The notes beneath the pieces were generated by a model. That model was not told the DNA's origin. It saw only the letters and a program-made list of their open reading frames with translations, and searched no databases. DNA of 64,000 bases from Oscarella lobularis (taxonomy: Eukaryota; Porifera; Homoscleromorpha; Homosclerophorida; Oscarellidae), in the NCBI RefSeq assembly GCF_947507565.1, contig NC_089185.1:744001-808000 (forward strand). Direction: 5' to 3'. The position numbers were made by a program, and so were the translations under genes. This document shows, piece by piece, positions 50,901-62,500 of the stretch (its first letter is position 1; every line of letters starts with the position of its first letter).

Positions 50901-53900
50901 CGTCCAATTTACGCGCCGGTTTTCGGCGACTAAAGCTTCCGCTAAAGTCTTGTCGTTCTCGATAAGCATCGCACAGATTCGAACTGAAGCTGGAGTCAAA
51001 ATCGTCAGCAAAAAGAATACGTCCTCTGTTGTCGCACGATAAATTTTCGGAAAACGAGCAAATATTTTGTTCAGCGCTCGCCCGGCAACTTCGATCCGAC
51101 TTTCTATCAAAAAAGCGAGCAACGTTCGAATTATTTCCTCTCGTAAACGTTCACTGCTGCTCTCCGTGCAAAGTGATACGAAATTTTCGCAGCAGTCGCC
51201 GTTATCTGATAGAAAGATTGATTTGCTTGAAGCCAAGGCCAACGCAATGCCCTCGTCATTCAAACAGGGCAAAAGACTGAACAGAATGTCGGGCTTTAGA
51301 TGGCCTTTCTCGCGAATCTGATCGAGCAGCCTGGATGCAAATGATTCTACGGTGCTTCTGAGCGCAGGAATGCGATCAAACGCCGATCTTGTCATGGCAC
51401 AAATGTCAACGAGACATTTCGATTGATAATCGTTCGGCATCTCGATCGTCTTTCCTCTCCGTTTTGGTTTTGGAAGAGACTCGAGTATCACTTGGGAAAA
51501 GACAGATAAACGAGGATAGATTTGCCCCACGAGGTAGTCGGAAAGTTTCATCTGCGTAACAGAAGTTCGCAGCAGAGCAAGGAAAAAAGAAACGGTTTTC
51601 CATGGCGTTTTAGCCGACGAGTCTCTTTCGAGAAGTAGATACAAACGAGAGAAGGCGGTCAAGGCTACCTCTTCCAGATCATTTCGCTGTAGGCTAGTCA
51701 TCTCGTTGAGCATAATCGTCTGGAACGATTCACTGGGAAGGATAGGTAGAAATGATTGCTTCTCGTCACTGAACCTAATTGAAGTCGCAGCCAGCTGAAG
51801 CCAAGTTGGAAAGAGAGGAAAGAGGAGAGATTGGACGTCTTTCGGAAGATCTACACAGGTAACTGAGTTCGGTCATAAGAAAAATACCCCAACGCTGTAG
51901 TTCACCTCCGAAATGTCCAAAATGAGTTTTAAGGTAGTGAATAAATACGTCGTAGTTTCTTTCCAGACAGCAGTCGCAAAAGTCGATAATCTTCTGAGCA
52001 TTTTCGATGCACAGCTGAGGTCCAATGGACAGCAATACTTGGTAAAGTTTCTCAGTCTCAGTCAATCTCTGAACTTCAACAGACAGAGTACGCCACAGAA
52101 AAATAAAAGTGGACAAGTTCAAACTACCTTTTCGTCTTGTCAGCTTTGCTTGCTTCGACGATATGATTTTCTCAAGCTTGGCTCTGCCTTCCTCAAGCAT
52201 CTCCTCACTACTACTACTTACTGTTATAAAAGCTTCGCCAGCCGTGCTCCATGCTGAAAAGTAAGCGACCAAGTGCTGCTGCTCTGATGATGATGCGCTT
52301 TCGCCTTTTCGTGGTCTCACGTACTTTAGCACAGTCTCCACAAGACATTCTGGGTTGGTTTGAATATGCAGAAGTCTCAGTAGAAATGAAGAAACCAAAT
52401 TCGACAGAGATGCTAAAAGAAAAAAATCAGAAATGCACAACGTCGTGGAGGCAAATTACAAATAAATTTTGGATCATCTGACGTGGCTTGCATGCTCTTT
52501 GAGTACTGCTGAAGGCACGTAATGACTACGGGACTGAATGGCATGTGAAATGAATCACCTACGAGAGAATAGAATAACTCAAAGAAATATCTCATTCGAC
52601 TGTACTTCCAAGGGAGAGGGGTTCATCCAAGTCCTCCTTTTCTAGTATTGCGTCGATGTCAAATGACGTAGTGGCTTGACGCGAATGGCATATCTCTTCT
52701 ATCGAGCTGTAGAGATCTTTCACCGAAAGTGCAATCACACTTTCAATCCATCGCAACAGCGAAGGACAGCAGTACGTCTTAGTGCAAGACTTTATAGCTT
52801 CAACAAAGAGACTGCACTCCAACGAGGCGCTGTGCTGAAACAAATCCAGATCGATCAAAACCTGAAATAAAATTTGCTTACAGAAAAAAGGAAAAAATGG
52901 GCTGCGACCTTCTGCAGAAGAGCCATCGTTGCTTCAATAAAACTTTCATTTTTATCCAGCAAAGCCAGTACGCCAAGAAGTCCAGACGACGTCTGCGTTC
53001 GAGCCTAACAATGATAGATTTCCCTATTCACATTCAGCAGCATTAGATACCCCCCAACTCACGTCAAGCCACCGGCAACTTCCTCTAGGTACGTATCTCA
53101 TAATACTCAATAGCATTAATACCAAATTCTCCGGCAAAGAAACGAGATACGCCTCTCGTTCAATATCCCCACGAGGATGACCGAGAAGCTTACAAAAGTC
53201 GTAGCCCGAACGAATAACGGCTGACGGCACGAGACGAACGAAACAATCGACTGCCTCCAATACCTTAGCATAGTACGTAAGACGATTCACATTGGCATCT
53301 AGAAAATTCTCCTCCTCCTCCTCTTCTCCGTGATCGTGAAAATAGATTGCAGCGTTGTATCTGACTGAGAGTAGGAGATTTACATCGGGGAAAAGTTTCT
53401 CGAGCTCGTTTCGAAACGAGCTGAGAAAGGTCCGGTCGCCTGCATCTCCCCATCTGAAATCGTCCTCGGTAATTTGCTCGCAGCGATTGACTACTTCAAG
53501 AGATTTACGCATGACTGAAACGAGAAAGGCGCACGTTGCAAAACGAACGCCGATTTCCTTGTGCTAAAAATCGAAATTTAAAAAGGAGGAATTCATTGTT
53601 CACGTTGTACCTGAAGGCCAATAGAAAGGACTTGCCTAGACGCTGCTGATGGACACAGAAGGCCAACGACGTGCGGTAGCAGTTCTTTGGGATGATACTT
53701 TGGATGGGGACAAATAGACGACACGTGTCCTTGCACGTTTTCAACTAGCTAGAAAACGAGCAACCTTTCTAACGCAATATGAGAGTGTGCAATTTCTTTT
53801 TTTCTTACGTTGATGAAGAACTTGAGCGTGTTAAACCACGATTCCGATTTCTTGGGCTCGACTGGGAATGAGGACTTTGAGAAATAGGGCCGAACCAAAT

Positions 53901-55294
53901 CTGGACATGACGTGAGAACACGAGTGACGAGTTCAACGACCAATGAATCGTTCCACGGCTGTCTGAGTCCAGTCAAACAGCGAAGAAGAACGGGATTGTT
54001 TGATCTGAAAGAAACAAATGCGTACAAAAATGAAATTTAGATATCATTCATAGCGAATGAGGTAAGGAGGTTCAATGTCGTACTTTTTTAGAGTGAAAGG
54101 AGGCTGGGCCCTAAAAGCGATGCCCTTTTCATGCGAGCAGCACAATTTCACCAGGAACTTGTGAACGTAGTCGCGCAGAAGAACAGGCTGAGAAGAGCCA
54201 TCGGATGCAACAATTTCCAGCTGGTCTTCGGTACGTTCATAAAGTTTGACTAGATAGCCTAGACATTGAGGCGAGAAATATCCAATTTTGGTGCTCTTAG
54301 AAACAGACGTATTGTCCAAAACCTATCATGATGAAAATACTCAATAAACTACACTGGCCGCTTGGAATTTACGTATTGTTCCAAGACGGAAAGCACAAGG
54401 TGAATAATTGCCAACGGATCGTCAGCAAGATTTTTCATAATAGCACTCAATAAAACTATACGACTTTATCAATTGACTCGATTTCTCAAAATTTCAAAAA
54501 TTCCTACCTTTGTTCCCCAGAGCCGACGTTGTGACGACTCCATTGCCTGACACCAAAAAAGCCAGGCAGAATTTTACAAAACACGACCTAACATCCTTGC
54601 CCTTCTCCTAAGGAGTACCAAAGAATATCATAGAAGAATTCCTATCCTATTTCTTGTCTACGACTTTGTGATTTCTTCGACTCGGAAAAGACTTCAAAGA
54701 AGGAAGCGAGAAGTCGAAAAGCAACTGCGTCTCCCGAGCAATCGTCGGACTCAGCGTCACGACGGTGGCGAGCAATTTCAACGAGGCAACGACAAGGGAG
54801 TTCTGAGCTGAAGCGCTCAGACCCTGATAGACGATTCTCAAGTGATTGTGAACGAGACGACGAGACAATCGAAGGCCCAAATTCTGGTGATCTGGATCGG
54901 CGGCAATGTGAAGAAATAAAGCTTCGAGCGCTTCGAGCAGAAGCTGGAGCTAGTCACGATATTCGAACTTCAAAAAGACGATCTTTTCGGATTTACTTGT
55001 TGTGGTGGAAATTTGTCTTGGTTGAGCAACTGCACCAAGGACTTGGCTTCGTTTGAGTAGGCCAAGTAGGTTTCCACGAATTCCGGCCCGTCATTGACGT
55101 CTCGAGCGCATTTGTTGAAGCAGGCGAGGCCTGAACAAGAAATCTTTGTCAGGGAGGAGCCGTCTGAGTTTCTAACCTTCCAATACGGTGCTCTCGGACT
55201 GAATCAAAGTCGAGAACTCGTCCAACTTGTGCTGAACGGGATTTCTCTTCGCTTTTGGTACCCCGCGATCGCCCGCTTTTCTTTTCTTTCCCAT
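47965..55294 (-). CDS. URB1: URB1/NPA1-like nucleolar pre-60S ribosome assembly protein
   Basis: A very large helical-repeat protein of early pre-60S particles. Start MGKKRKAGDRGVPKAKRNPV (basic, nucleolar-type) at 55292-55294. Family matches in order: LGLRLSRRLVHNHLRIVYQG, KGKDVRSCFVKFCLAFLVSG, LLRDYVHKFLVKLCCSHEKG (human VRELVHNFLMDLCCSLKHG), CPDLVRPYFSKSSFPVEPKK, WFNTLKFFINV, and near the C-terminus MLHLLCEGLRDSADYRIYQK and LDLIEHRGLFSWLHGLI (URB1 C-terminal domain). About 30 exons. The end is my best reading: SSSDGSIWPVKEVLEQCES... stopping at 47965-47967. The whole protein probably exceeds 1,900 residues. The central part is poorly conserved. Confidence 0.88.
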
Positions 55295-55335
55295 GCCGAT
55301 GCGCAAGCGGAGTCGCAGCGACTCGCAAGGTAAAA
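55295..55335. promoter_or_regulatory. Shared start region, URB1 / armadillo-like gene
   Basis: The URB1 ATG (55292-55294) and the chosen plus-strand ATG (55336) are 41 bp apart. An out-of-frame plus-strand ATG at 55293 overlaps the URB1 start codon (CATG). Confidence 0.4.
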
Positions 55336-56932
55336 ATGGAGGCGGTGACGACGATGGCGGAGCGGGATCTCCGCGCTCAGCTGTCCGACGCCCTCCTCAA
55401 GCACGTACGCCGTTCGAGTTCGACCGACCGCGGCGATCCGTCTTCGTACACGGAATACGAAAAGGCGCGCACCCGTTTATTCGCAATCTACTCCAATTCG
55501 CCGCACAACCTCGACGAATCGCGATTCAACGCGATCATTCAGGACGTCGAGGACGCGTGCTTCGCGTCGAGCAAGGCGGCAGTCGACAGGCACATCACCG
55601 TGTTGAATTCGCCGAAATCAACGGCGAATGAAATCAGTAGTTCGTGCTACGATCTTTCCTTCGTCCACTTTCGGCCCTGGTATCAACAGGAGCGCTATTA
55701 CAGCGCCGACTATTTTGCGCGACGCGACGGCATTCGTCGTCTCGTCGAAATCATCGGAAGTCGTCCGGTTCGCGAAGTGCTTCGCTACGCCTTGTCCGCC
55801 TGCTGGAATTTCTGCTCGAGTGACTATCGCAGTCGGCTGCTGATTAGGGAGGGAATACTCGACGTGCTGAAGCCGCTTATGAAGGAGTCGAGTCGTGAGG
55901 AGAAACGAAAATGCTACGGTCTTCTGTGGGGATTGCTCGAGTTTCAAGATATTCAAGTAGGGAACCATATGTACCACTGGTCAGATAACGAATTTTCATA
56001 TTTTCCAGATCCAGGTCGTTGAATTTGGTTTCCTCGACATCTTTTGCAAAACGATCAAGGACTCGGATGACATGAAAGACGTCGAATTGGCACTTGGATG
56101 CACTCACTGCTGCTGTTCGAATTTTCGCCTTCACGAACAAGCAATCCAGTCCGGCTTGGTCGACGTCATTTTCTCTACGTGCGTGAAGGTCATAGCCGAC
56201 TTCAATTACGAATACGACGAAGAGGATCGTCTCGCAACGATTATGCTGGCCTACACGGGCTACAACGCGCTGGCATCTCTCTGCCTTCACGTCAACGCCA
56301 AACAACGGCTTGAGACCGTGCACAATCGAGTTCACGTTTGCGACGGAAAAGTAAAGGACCTCATTGATAATATGGACGAAAAACTCCAACCCATGTCGGA
56401 CTGGATGGAGAAGAATGATCCCGACGAGGTTGGTCGGTTTACTTGAATGCTTCTTCTTCTTCTTTGATTAGTGTTTTCGTTTAAGATTCGAGAGCGCGAG
56501 GACGGGCACTACGTTTGGCGTTACATGCGCCCGTTCACCGTTCTTCTCTTTGGTCGACATCCCGTGGTTCGGCGTATGGGCGCGTTCGCCGCCGCCAATC
56601 TCATGCAGGGCGCCGAAAATCGGGAGATATGCGCGCGAGAGGACGGCAACAGCTACGCGCCGATTCAGTGCACGGCGTGGGGTCGCGACGAGCGAGCGAG
56701 ACAGTGGGCCAAGAAGGCAATGAGCTACGTAAGGAATTCCCAATTAGATAGTGTCTACTATTAATAGGTAGCACTCTTTCTTACTTAGATCTATGCCGAT
56801 CAATCTGATCCTCCGCCTCTTCAAGCCATATGTCGCTATTATATATCAGACAATTTTGAACGCTTTTCCGATAGTTCTTTACGTCGTTTGCCTCGCGTTC
56901 TTCAGAGATCAATAACTCCGTTTGATCATTGA
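55336..56932 (+). CDS. Armadillo-like helical repeat protein, unassigned
   Basis: Four exons, about 490 residues: 55336-55957, from about 56010, from about 56485, and a last exon (about 56790-56932) ending SITPFDH before TGA. The protein is almost all helix, with ARM-like stretches VREVLRYALSACWNFCSSDY, KCYGLLWGLLEFQDIQ, YTGYNALASLCLHVN and VVRRMGAFAAANLM. No signal peptide, membrane segment or enzyme motif. The closing RRMGAFAAANLM repeat recalls ZYG11/ZER1-type armadillo repeats, but not clearly enough to name it. The frame is uninterrupted apart from three introns. I do not recognise the family. Confidence 0.75.
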
Positions 56933-57012
56933 TTTTGTAGCTTTTGCAATTATGTCGATGTAATTTATTTCACGTGATGTATATTCTCCCCCTCACAATA
57001 TCCACGGTCGCG

Positions 57013-59313
57013 ATGAAAAGGGCTTTTGTCGTCGTTTTAACCGTCCTCGTTTGCTTGAGTGAGAGCCTCGATCCCGACTGGGTTTCCGCGTATAACGTCA
57101 TCTGGAACACGACTACGGCCGACGAAAGAGGCTCGTTGCCGCTGGGAAACGGAGATATAGCCAGCAACGTCTGGTTGGAGAATAAGACCGGTGACGTGCT
57201 TTTCTATCTGGCAAAAGCCGACGCGTGGGACGTCAACGCGCAACTGCTCAAAGTCGGACGCATTCGCCTTCATTTTGACCCTCCTCTCTATACTTCCTCC
57301 ACGAGTGACTTTCGCCAGGCGCTCGATCTTCTGCGCGCGAGCGTCAATATCTCTTCTGAAGGTTACGAAGTTCTTTTGTTTGTCGATGCTCTTCTTCCCG
57401 CTTTTCGAGTCCAAGCTGCACGCACGGACGAGAAATCGTTTTCGGTCAAAGCCTCTCTGGAAGTCTGGCGCAACGATACGACACCCGTGCCAAAATCGTG
57501 GGTAGGTGGACAGTTTTGCAAGAGTCGATTCATGTTCCCCGATACCGTTGTCAATACGATTCCTTTTTCGCCAGACGTCCTCCTTTGGTATCATCGAAAC
57601 TATCCCACGAACAGCACCTTCTGGTCTGATTCCCTCACACTACAGGGCCTCGATTCTCTCAACGGTTCACTGCACGATCCACTGACAAACGTCACGTTTG
57701 GCGGATTGATCCAAGGTGTCGCATTGAAGAGAACAGATCCGACAACACTTTCCGGGTCGAATATTCAATCGCTCGATATGGCGGTAACACTTCTGACGCA
57801 ACAGATGGATTCGGTAGAGGACTGGACGATGTTGCTAGCAAAACAGACATACGCAAATCCAGCTGTGACGAAAAGTTACGAGAACACAGCCGAGTGGTGG
57901 GGAAAATTCTGGACGCAATCCGGCGTTATAGTCGATTCAAAGACAAGCGACGACGGGCACGTAATCTCTGCACAGGCCGCCTATCAACGATTCTTAGACG
58001 CGTGTGACGGTCGAGGTGCCTATCCCATCAAATTCAACGGTCAACTGTTCACGGCTGACGACGGCACAAACGGGCCAGACTACCGCGACTGGGGCGGCGG
58101 CATTTGGTGGCAAAATACTCGTCAACCGTATTACAACGCTCTCGCTTCGGGCGACCTCGACATGTTGCGCAGTTTCTATCAGTTCTACGTGAAACTGTTG
58201 CCACTCGTTCAAGGTCGAACGAAGATATATTTCAATCACAGCGGAGGTTTTTTTCCCGAGACGATGACTGCTTTCGGTACGTATGACAACAATGGATTCG
58301 GATACGGATGCAGCGAGAAAGCAAATCACATTGCGTCGAACACTTACATTCGCTATCACATCGTCGGCTCTTTGGAATTGGTCTTTTTGCTTTTGGACGA
58401 CTTCGATTTCACCGGCAACAAGACCGTCGCTCAGTCCTACTTGCTCCCCATCGCGCAAACCGTGCTGACCTATTACGACAAACACTGGCCCAACAAGGAT
58501 TCAAAGACAGGAAAAACCGTCTTCTTTCCCAGCCAGTCGTTGGAAACGTGGCAGTGTCCCAATATTCCGGCCACTGTCTCGACGTGCGTCACGAATCCAA
58601 CGCCGGACGTCGCCGGCCTTCACGCCATTCTTCCTCGAATGCTTCAGCTCAAATCAAAAGGTATCAACGTATCGGACGACGATCAGAATCGCTGGCAACA
58701 AATGCTCAACGACCTCCCCGACGTGGCGACGACGAAGGACGCCCACGGCAACGTCTACATCATGCCCGGCGAACTGCTGCCGTCTCACGAATCGAACAGC
58801 GAAAACACGGAGCTCTACGTCGTCCACCCGTTTCGTCTCTACGCGTACGGAATGTCGGACGCCGATCTCGCCGTCGCCAAACTCACCTACGCAAATCGAC
58901 GGCACCCGTGCAACGACGGATGGTGCCAAGACATCATGGACGCGGCGATCCTCGGCATCACTGACGACGCTATGAAAATGGTCGTTCAGCGCGCTCGCGC
59001 CGCGCCGCAATCAGGATGGCGTTTCACCGGTTTCGCCGCTCACGATCAGGACTACGAGCCGAGCGTCGATCATCTGAATACGATGAGAACGGCACTTCAC
59101 TATATGCTCGTGCAATGGTCGTCGACGAATAATACCGTCTATCTGTTTCCGTCTTGGCCGGTCGACGCGTGGGACGTCACCTTTCGGCTCTTTGCGCCGG
59201 GAAATACGCTGATTGAGGCGAGCTGCGTCGGTGGAAAGTTGACGTCGTTGATCGTCACTCCCCAGTCGCGTCTCAGCGATGTCATCGTGGTCAACTGCAA
59301 GAAAAGCGAATGA
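57013..59313 (+). CDS. Secreted DUF5703-family protein (glycosidase-like), single exon
   Basis: A 766-residue protein in one uninterrupted exon. The ATG at 57013 gives a clear signal peptide (MKRAFVVVLTVLVCLSESL), so it is secreted. The N-terminus (YNVIWNTTTADERGSLPLGN, then DIASNVWLENKTGDVLFYLA and KADAWD) is typical of DUF5703, a family common in Bacteroidetes and Planctomycetes and predicted to be a carbohydrate-active enzyme near the GH95/GH65 clan fold. The middle is helical like an (alpha/alpha)6 barrel (RDWGGGIWWQNTRQPYYNAL, YGCSEKANHI, HESNSENTELYVVHPFRLYA) with conserved acidic residues; the C-terminus has SWPVDAWDVTFRLFAPGN. Many N-glycosylation sites. No intron in an intron-dense region. 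Substrate unknown; alpha-fucosidase-like activity is only a guess. Confidence 0.85.
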   Translation: MKRAFVVVLTVLVCLSESLDPDWVSAYNVIWNTTTADERGSLPLGNGDIASNVWLENKTGDVLFYLAKADAWDVNAQLLKVGRIRLHFDPPLYTSSTSDFRQALDLLRASVNISSEGYEVLLFVDALLPAFRVQAARTDEKSFSVKASLEVWRNDTTPVPKSWVGGQFCKSRFMFPDTVVNTIPFSPDVLLWYHRNYPTNSTFWSDSLTLQGLDSLNGSLHDPLTNVTFGGLIQGVALKRTDPTTLSGSNIQSLDMAVTLLTQQMDSVEDWTMLLAKQTYANPAVTKSYENTAEWWGKFWTQSGVIVDSKTSDDGHVISAQAAYQRFLDACDGRGAYPIKFNGQLFTADDGTNGPDYRDWGGGIWWQNTRQPYYNALASGDLDMLRSFYQFYVKLLPLVQGRTKIYFNHSGGFFPETMTAFGTYDNNGFGYGCSEKANHIASNTYIRYHIVGSLELVFLLLDDFDFTGNKTVAQSYLLPIAQTVLTYYDKHWPNKDSKTGKTVFFPSQSLETWQCPNIPATVSTCVTNPTPDVAGLHAILPRMLQLKSKGINVSDDDQNRWQQMLNDLPDVATTKDAHGNVYIMPGELLPSHESNSENTELYVVHPFRLYAYGMSDADLAVAKLTYANRRHPCNDGWCQDIMDAAILGITDDAMKMVVQRARAAPQSGWRFTGFAAHDQDYEPSVDHLNTMRTALHYMLVQWSSTNNTVYLFPSWPVDAWDVTFRLFAPGNTLIEASCVGGKLTSLIVTPQSRLSDVIVVNCKKSE

Positions 59314-59504
59314 TCTGTCAGTTAGCCAGACAAACGTTTTTCCCTTGAAAGACGACTTTTTCACGTTGCTTTTTTTATTGCACCCAGGCTGCACACAAAA
59401 AACTATTTGCTACATCACACCCTCCCCCCTGATTGTGGCTGCTATTCAGCAAGATATAAAACCCAATGTTTTCGTACCTGACGAATGAATAACATACATA
59501 CAGT

Positions 59505-62500
59505 TCACTGCTCCGGACGATCGACTGCCTGATAGCCTTCGTCGTCGACCGGACCGAGAGGATTTTCATAATCCTCGCCCATGTCTTGCATTTCAGTTGG
59601 ATCCTGATAGCCACTACCTTCGTCCATATCATCGTGCATTTCTGTTGGATCTTGGTAGCCACCCTCCCCCATGTCGCCGTTAGCACTAGGATCCTCGTAT
59701 CCCGCTTCGTCCGGCTCTTTTATCTCTGGTGGCACGCTGTACTTCGGAGCCTGTTCGGAACCAACTCTCGAAGGACCCTACCAAACAGAACTCCTCTATC
59801 AAATCGGCAAATTCCTCTTTTCTAACTTGAGAATTCGGAACGCTCTCGTACGCCGCTTCGTCAAAGAGGCCGTCTTTTGCGTTTGCTCCATGAGGATTTT
59901 CGTAATTCGACGGTTGATCGGCAGCAGCCTAAATACAAGAGCTCATCTTCAATAAAACGTGTAAAGTCGCCGCTAACCTTCTTTTTCGGAGACTGAAGCG
60001 GATTCTCGTACCCAATTCCATCATCATCGGGCACCGCCGCGGACCCAGACTGAGGCACTCCTCCGTCGTTATCATACGGATTTTCATTTTCGTTCGTTTC
60101 AGGAACAGTGCTGCCATTCTGTCTCGTTTTAAAATGAGTGACTGTTAGTGCAGATTCCCTCTCATCTCTCTACCTTGAGCTTGTCCGGATCTTCGTAATG
60201 AAAAAAGCCTTCCGCGTCCGGATCTTCGTACAACGCTTTCTCCGCTTCGGGATCGAAGTCGAGTTCGTAATCATCGTCGGCGCCGAGAGTGTCGGCGTAG
60301 CGACGCATCTGCTCCGCTCGATCGTCCTTGTCGAGCTCGTCAGCCTGAAAGAAAAAGCGTTTTGGGGTTCAAACGACTGAACGAATTGTCTCCCTCGCAC
60401 TTTTGAAACAATCACGTATCGCGACGGATCTTTCTTCAAGTTCTCCAGATCGACGACCAGCTCGGAGAAGTCCACGCGAGCAGTTCGGTCAAAAAGCCAA
60501 CCTAGGGCGAGAAAAAAAACAGTTGCGACTATTTTTCCGCGTAGAGTCATTTCTTTTTCTCGCACAGCGCAGCATGAGTCCGTAGACCTCGACGGTGACC
60601 GTTTTCGGCTGACGCAGTCTCTCGCCCGTTTGCAGCACTGCAAGTATGTCCTCGCCGGATTTGTCGCGATAAGGAACGCCGCCGAATGTCATGATCTCCC
60701 AAAGGGTGACCCCTACGAATAAAAATCGTCACTGTCAAACCGTATGGGACTTCTTCCTGCCCACCGTAGCTCCACACGTCGCTTTCGGTTGTGAAGTCGT
60801 CCTTCTGAATCGTCTCCGGAGCCATCCAAGGTAAGAGCATCTACGCTCATGCTAAAGGATGCTTCTCGTACGTATCTATCCGCGCTACTTACTCTGCTTC
60901 CAATATTATCCGCCAGTTTCGACGTTCCATAGTCGGTTATTCTCACTTGATTTGGCTTCTGAACGAGAACGTTTCGACACGCCAAATTGCCGTGAACAAT
61001 TCCTTTCACAGAGAGAAATTCCATTCCCTGGGAGCAAAATAAAATTAAAAAAATTGGCGATTCCCGTTCCAGAGATTCGCCGTGCCTTAGCTATCTGCCA
61101 ACTGTACGTAAGCACGGCGGTTGAGGTCAAATATCGTCTCTGTCTCTTCAAAAAATGAACGAGACTTCCAAAGGGGCAGTAGTGAGAGACGAGCATGATG
61201 CTCTTGTCCTCTTCGTTCATGCACAGGCCTAATATGCGAAGAACGTCTGAACTGCTGATAGCAGACAGCAAGACCACTTCCTATGAGAGCAAAACAGTTT
61301 GTTTAATTAATATTCAATTTTTATTTTTACCTGAAGTATGTCTTTCTCTTCTTTCAGTTCCAACGTCTGGTCAAGAATTTTGATGCCGACCGGAATTTTC
61401 AAGGTTTTACCCTCAGGATGCCAAAAACCCTAGAAATTAAATCAACTTTGCGTGACTAGCAACCGCGTAGCGGAAAGCCTTACTTTGAACACTTCGCCAA
61501 ACGTTCCCGAACCAAGTTTGTTGCCAAATTCGAGAGCTTTTATATCTATAATTTCCAGCTTCGCCTCACCGGTCCTATACTCGTCCGGAAGCTACAATAA
61601 ACCATCAACTTCACTTGAGAAACAAAAAAAACAACAATGGAAAAGCACAAACGCACCTCAGCCAGTTCCAAAAGAAGAGCCTACACAGAAAAAGAAATTA
61701 AAGAAGACCAAGCGAAATAAACTCTCGGTACTTCTAGTTTCGGTTCTGCCTGAAGATGCGAGTGCACCACGTATACAAGAATGAGAATAAGCGCGATAAG
61801 AACGACCCCTCCAATTCCGCCACCAACAGCAATACCAACAGTAGGCCTTTAGAGAAAATTATATATTATATATTATGTATATACGTATAAATGAACAACT
61901 CACGCTTTCTTCTCTGGCTCCGGCGTCGTCCTCGTTCTATTCGTCGGCGCTTCCGTTCCGTTGTAGCGCTCGCACGTCCGATTGTCGATCAGACGCACGT
62001 CAAATCTAACGGGACACTCGTCGACGCACGTCGTGTTGCCGTCGAGTTCGATTAGCGTTTGCGTCTTGCATCGATCGCAGTCGGACGCCGACGGGCCCGT
62101 GCAGCTCGCCGAATCGTCGCATTGCAAGTCGCATCGCTGGCACGTCGTCATCTCGTCGGGGTTGTAGTAGCCGGGCGAACACTCGGCGACGCAGAACGTG
62201 TCGAAATCGAGAAGCGGCTTTTCGGAGGGACAGGCGGGAATGCACCGAGTCAACTAGAAAAGAGAGAGAAAAAAGGACTATGAGCTCGTAGGAAGGATAA
62301 GCAGACGTGCATCACCGCTTCCACGCGAGATCGCGTAGGCCTCATCGGTGGACGAGTCGTAGTGCGAAGAGCGGCTGTCGTCGTCGTCGTCGGCGTCGAC
62401 GTCGTCCGATTGCACGCCGTCTCGTTTCTCGTTTCGTTGCACTGAACGGTCGGCACGGTCGTCGGAAAACGCGTCGTCGTCGTCGTAGGCACTTGCGTCG

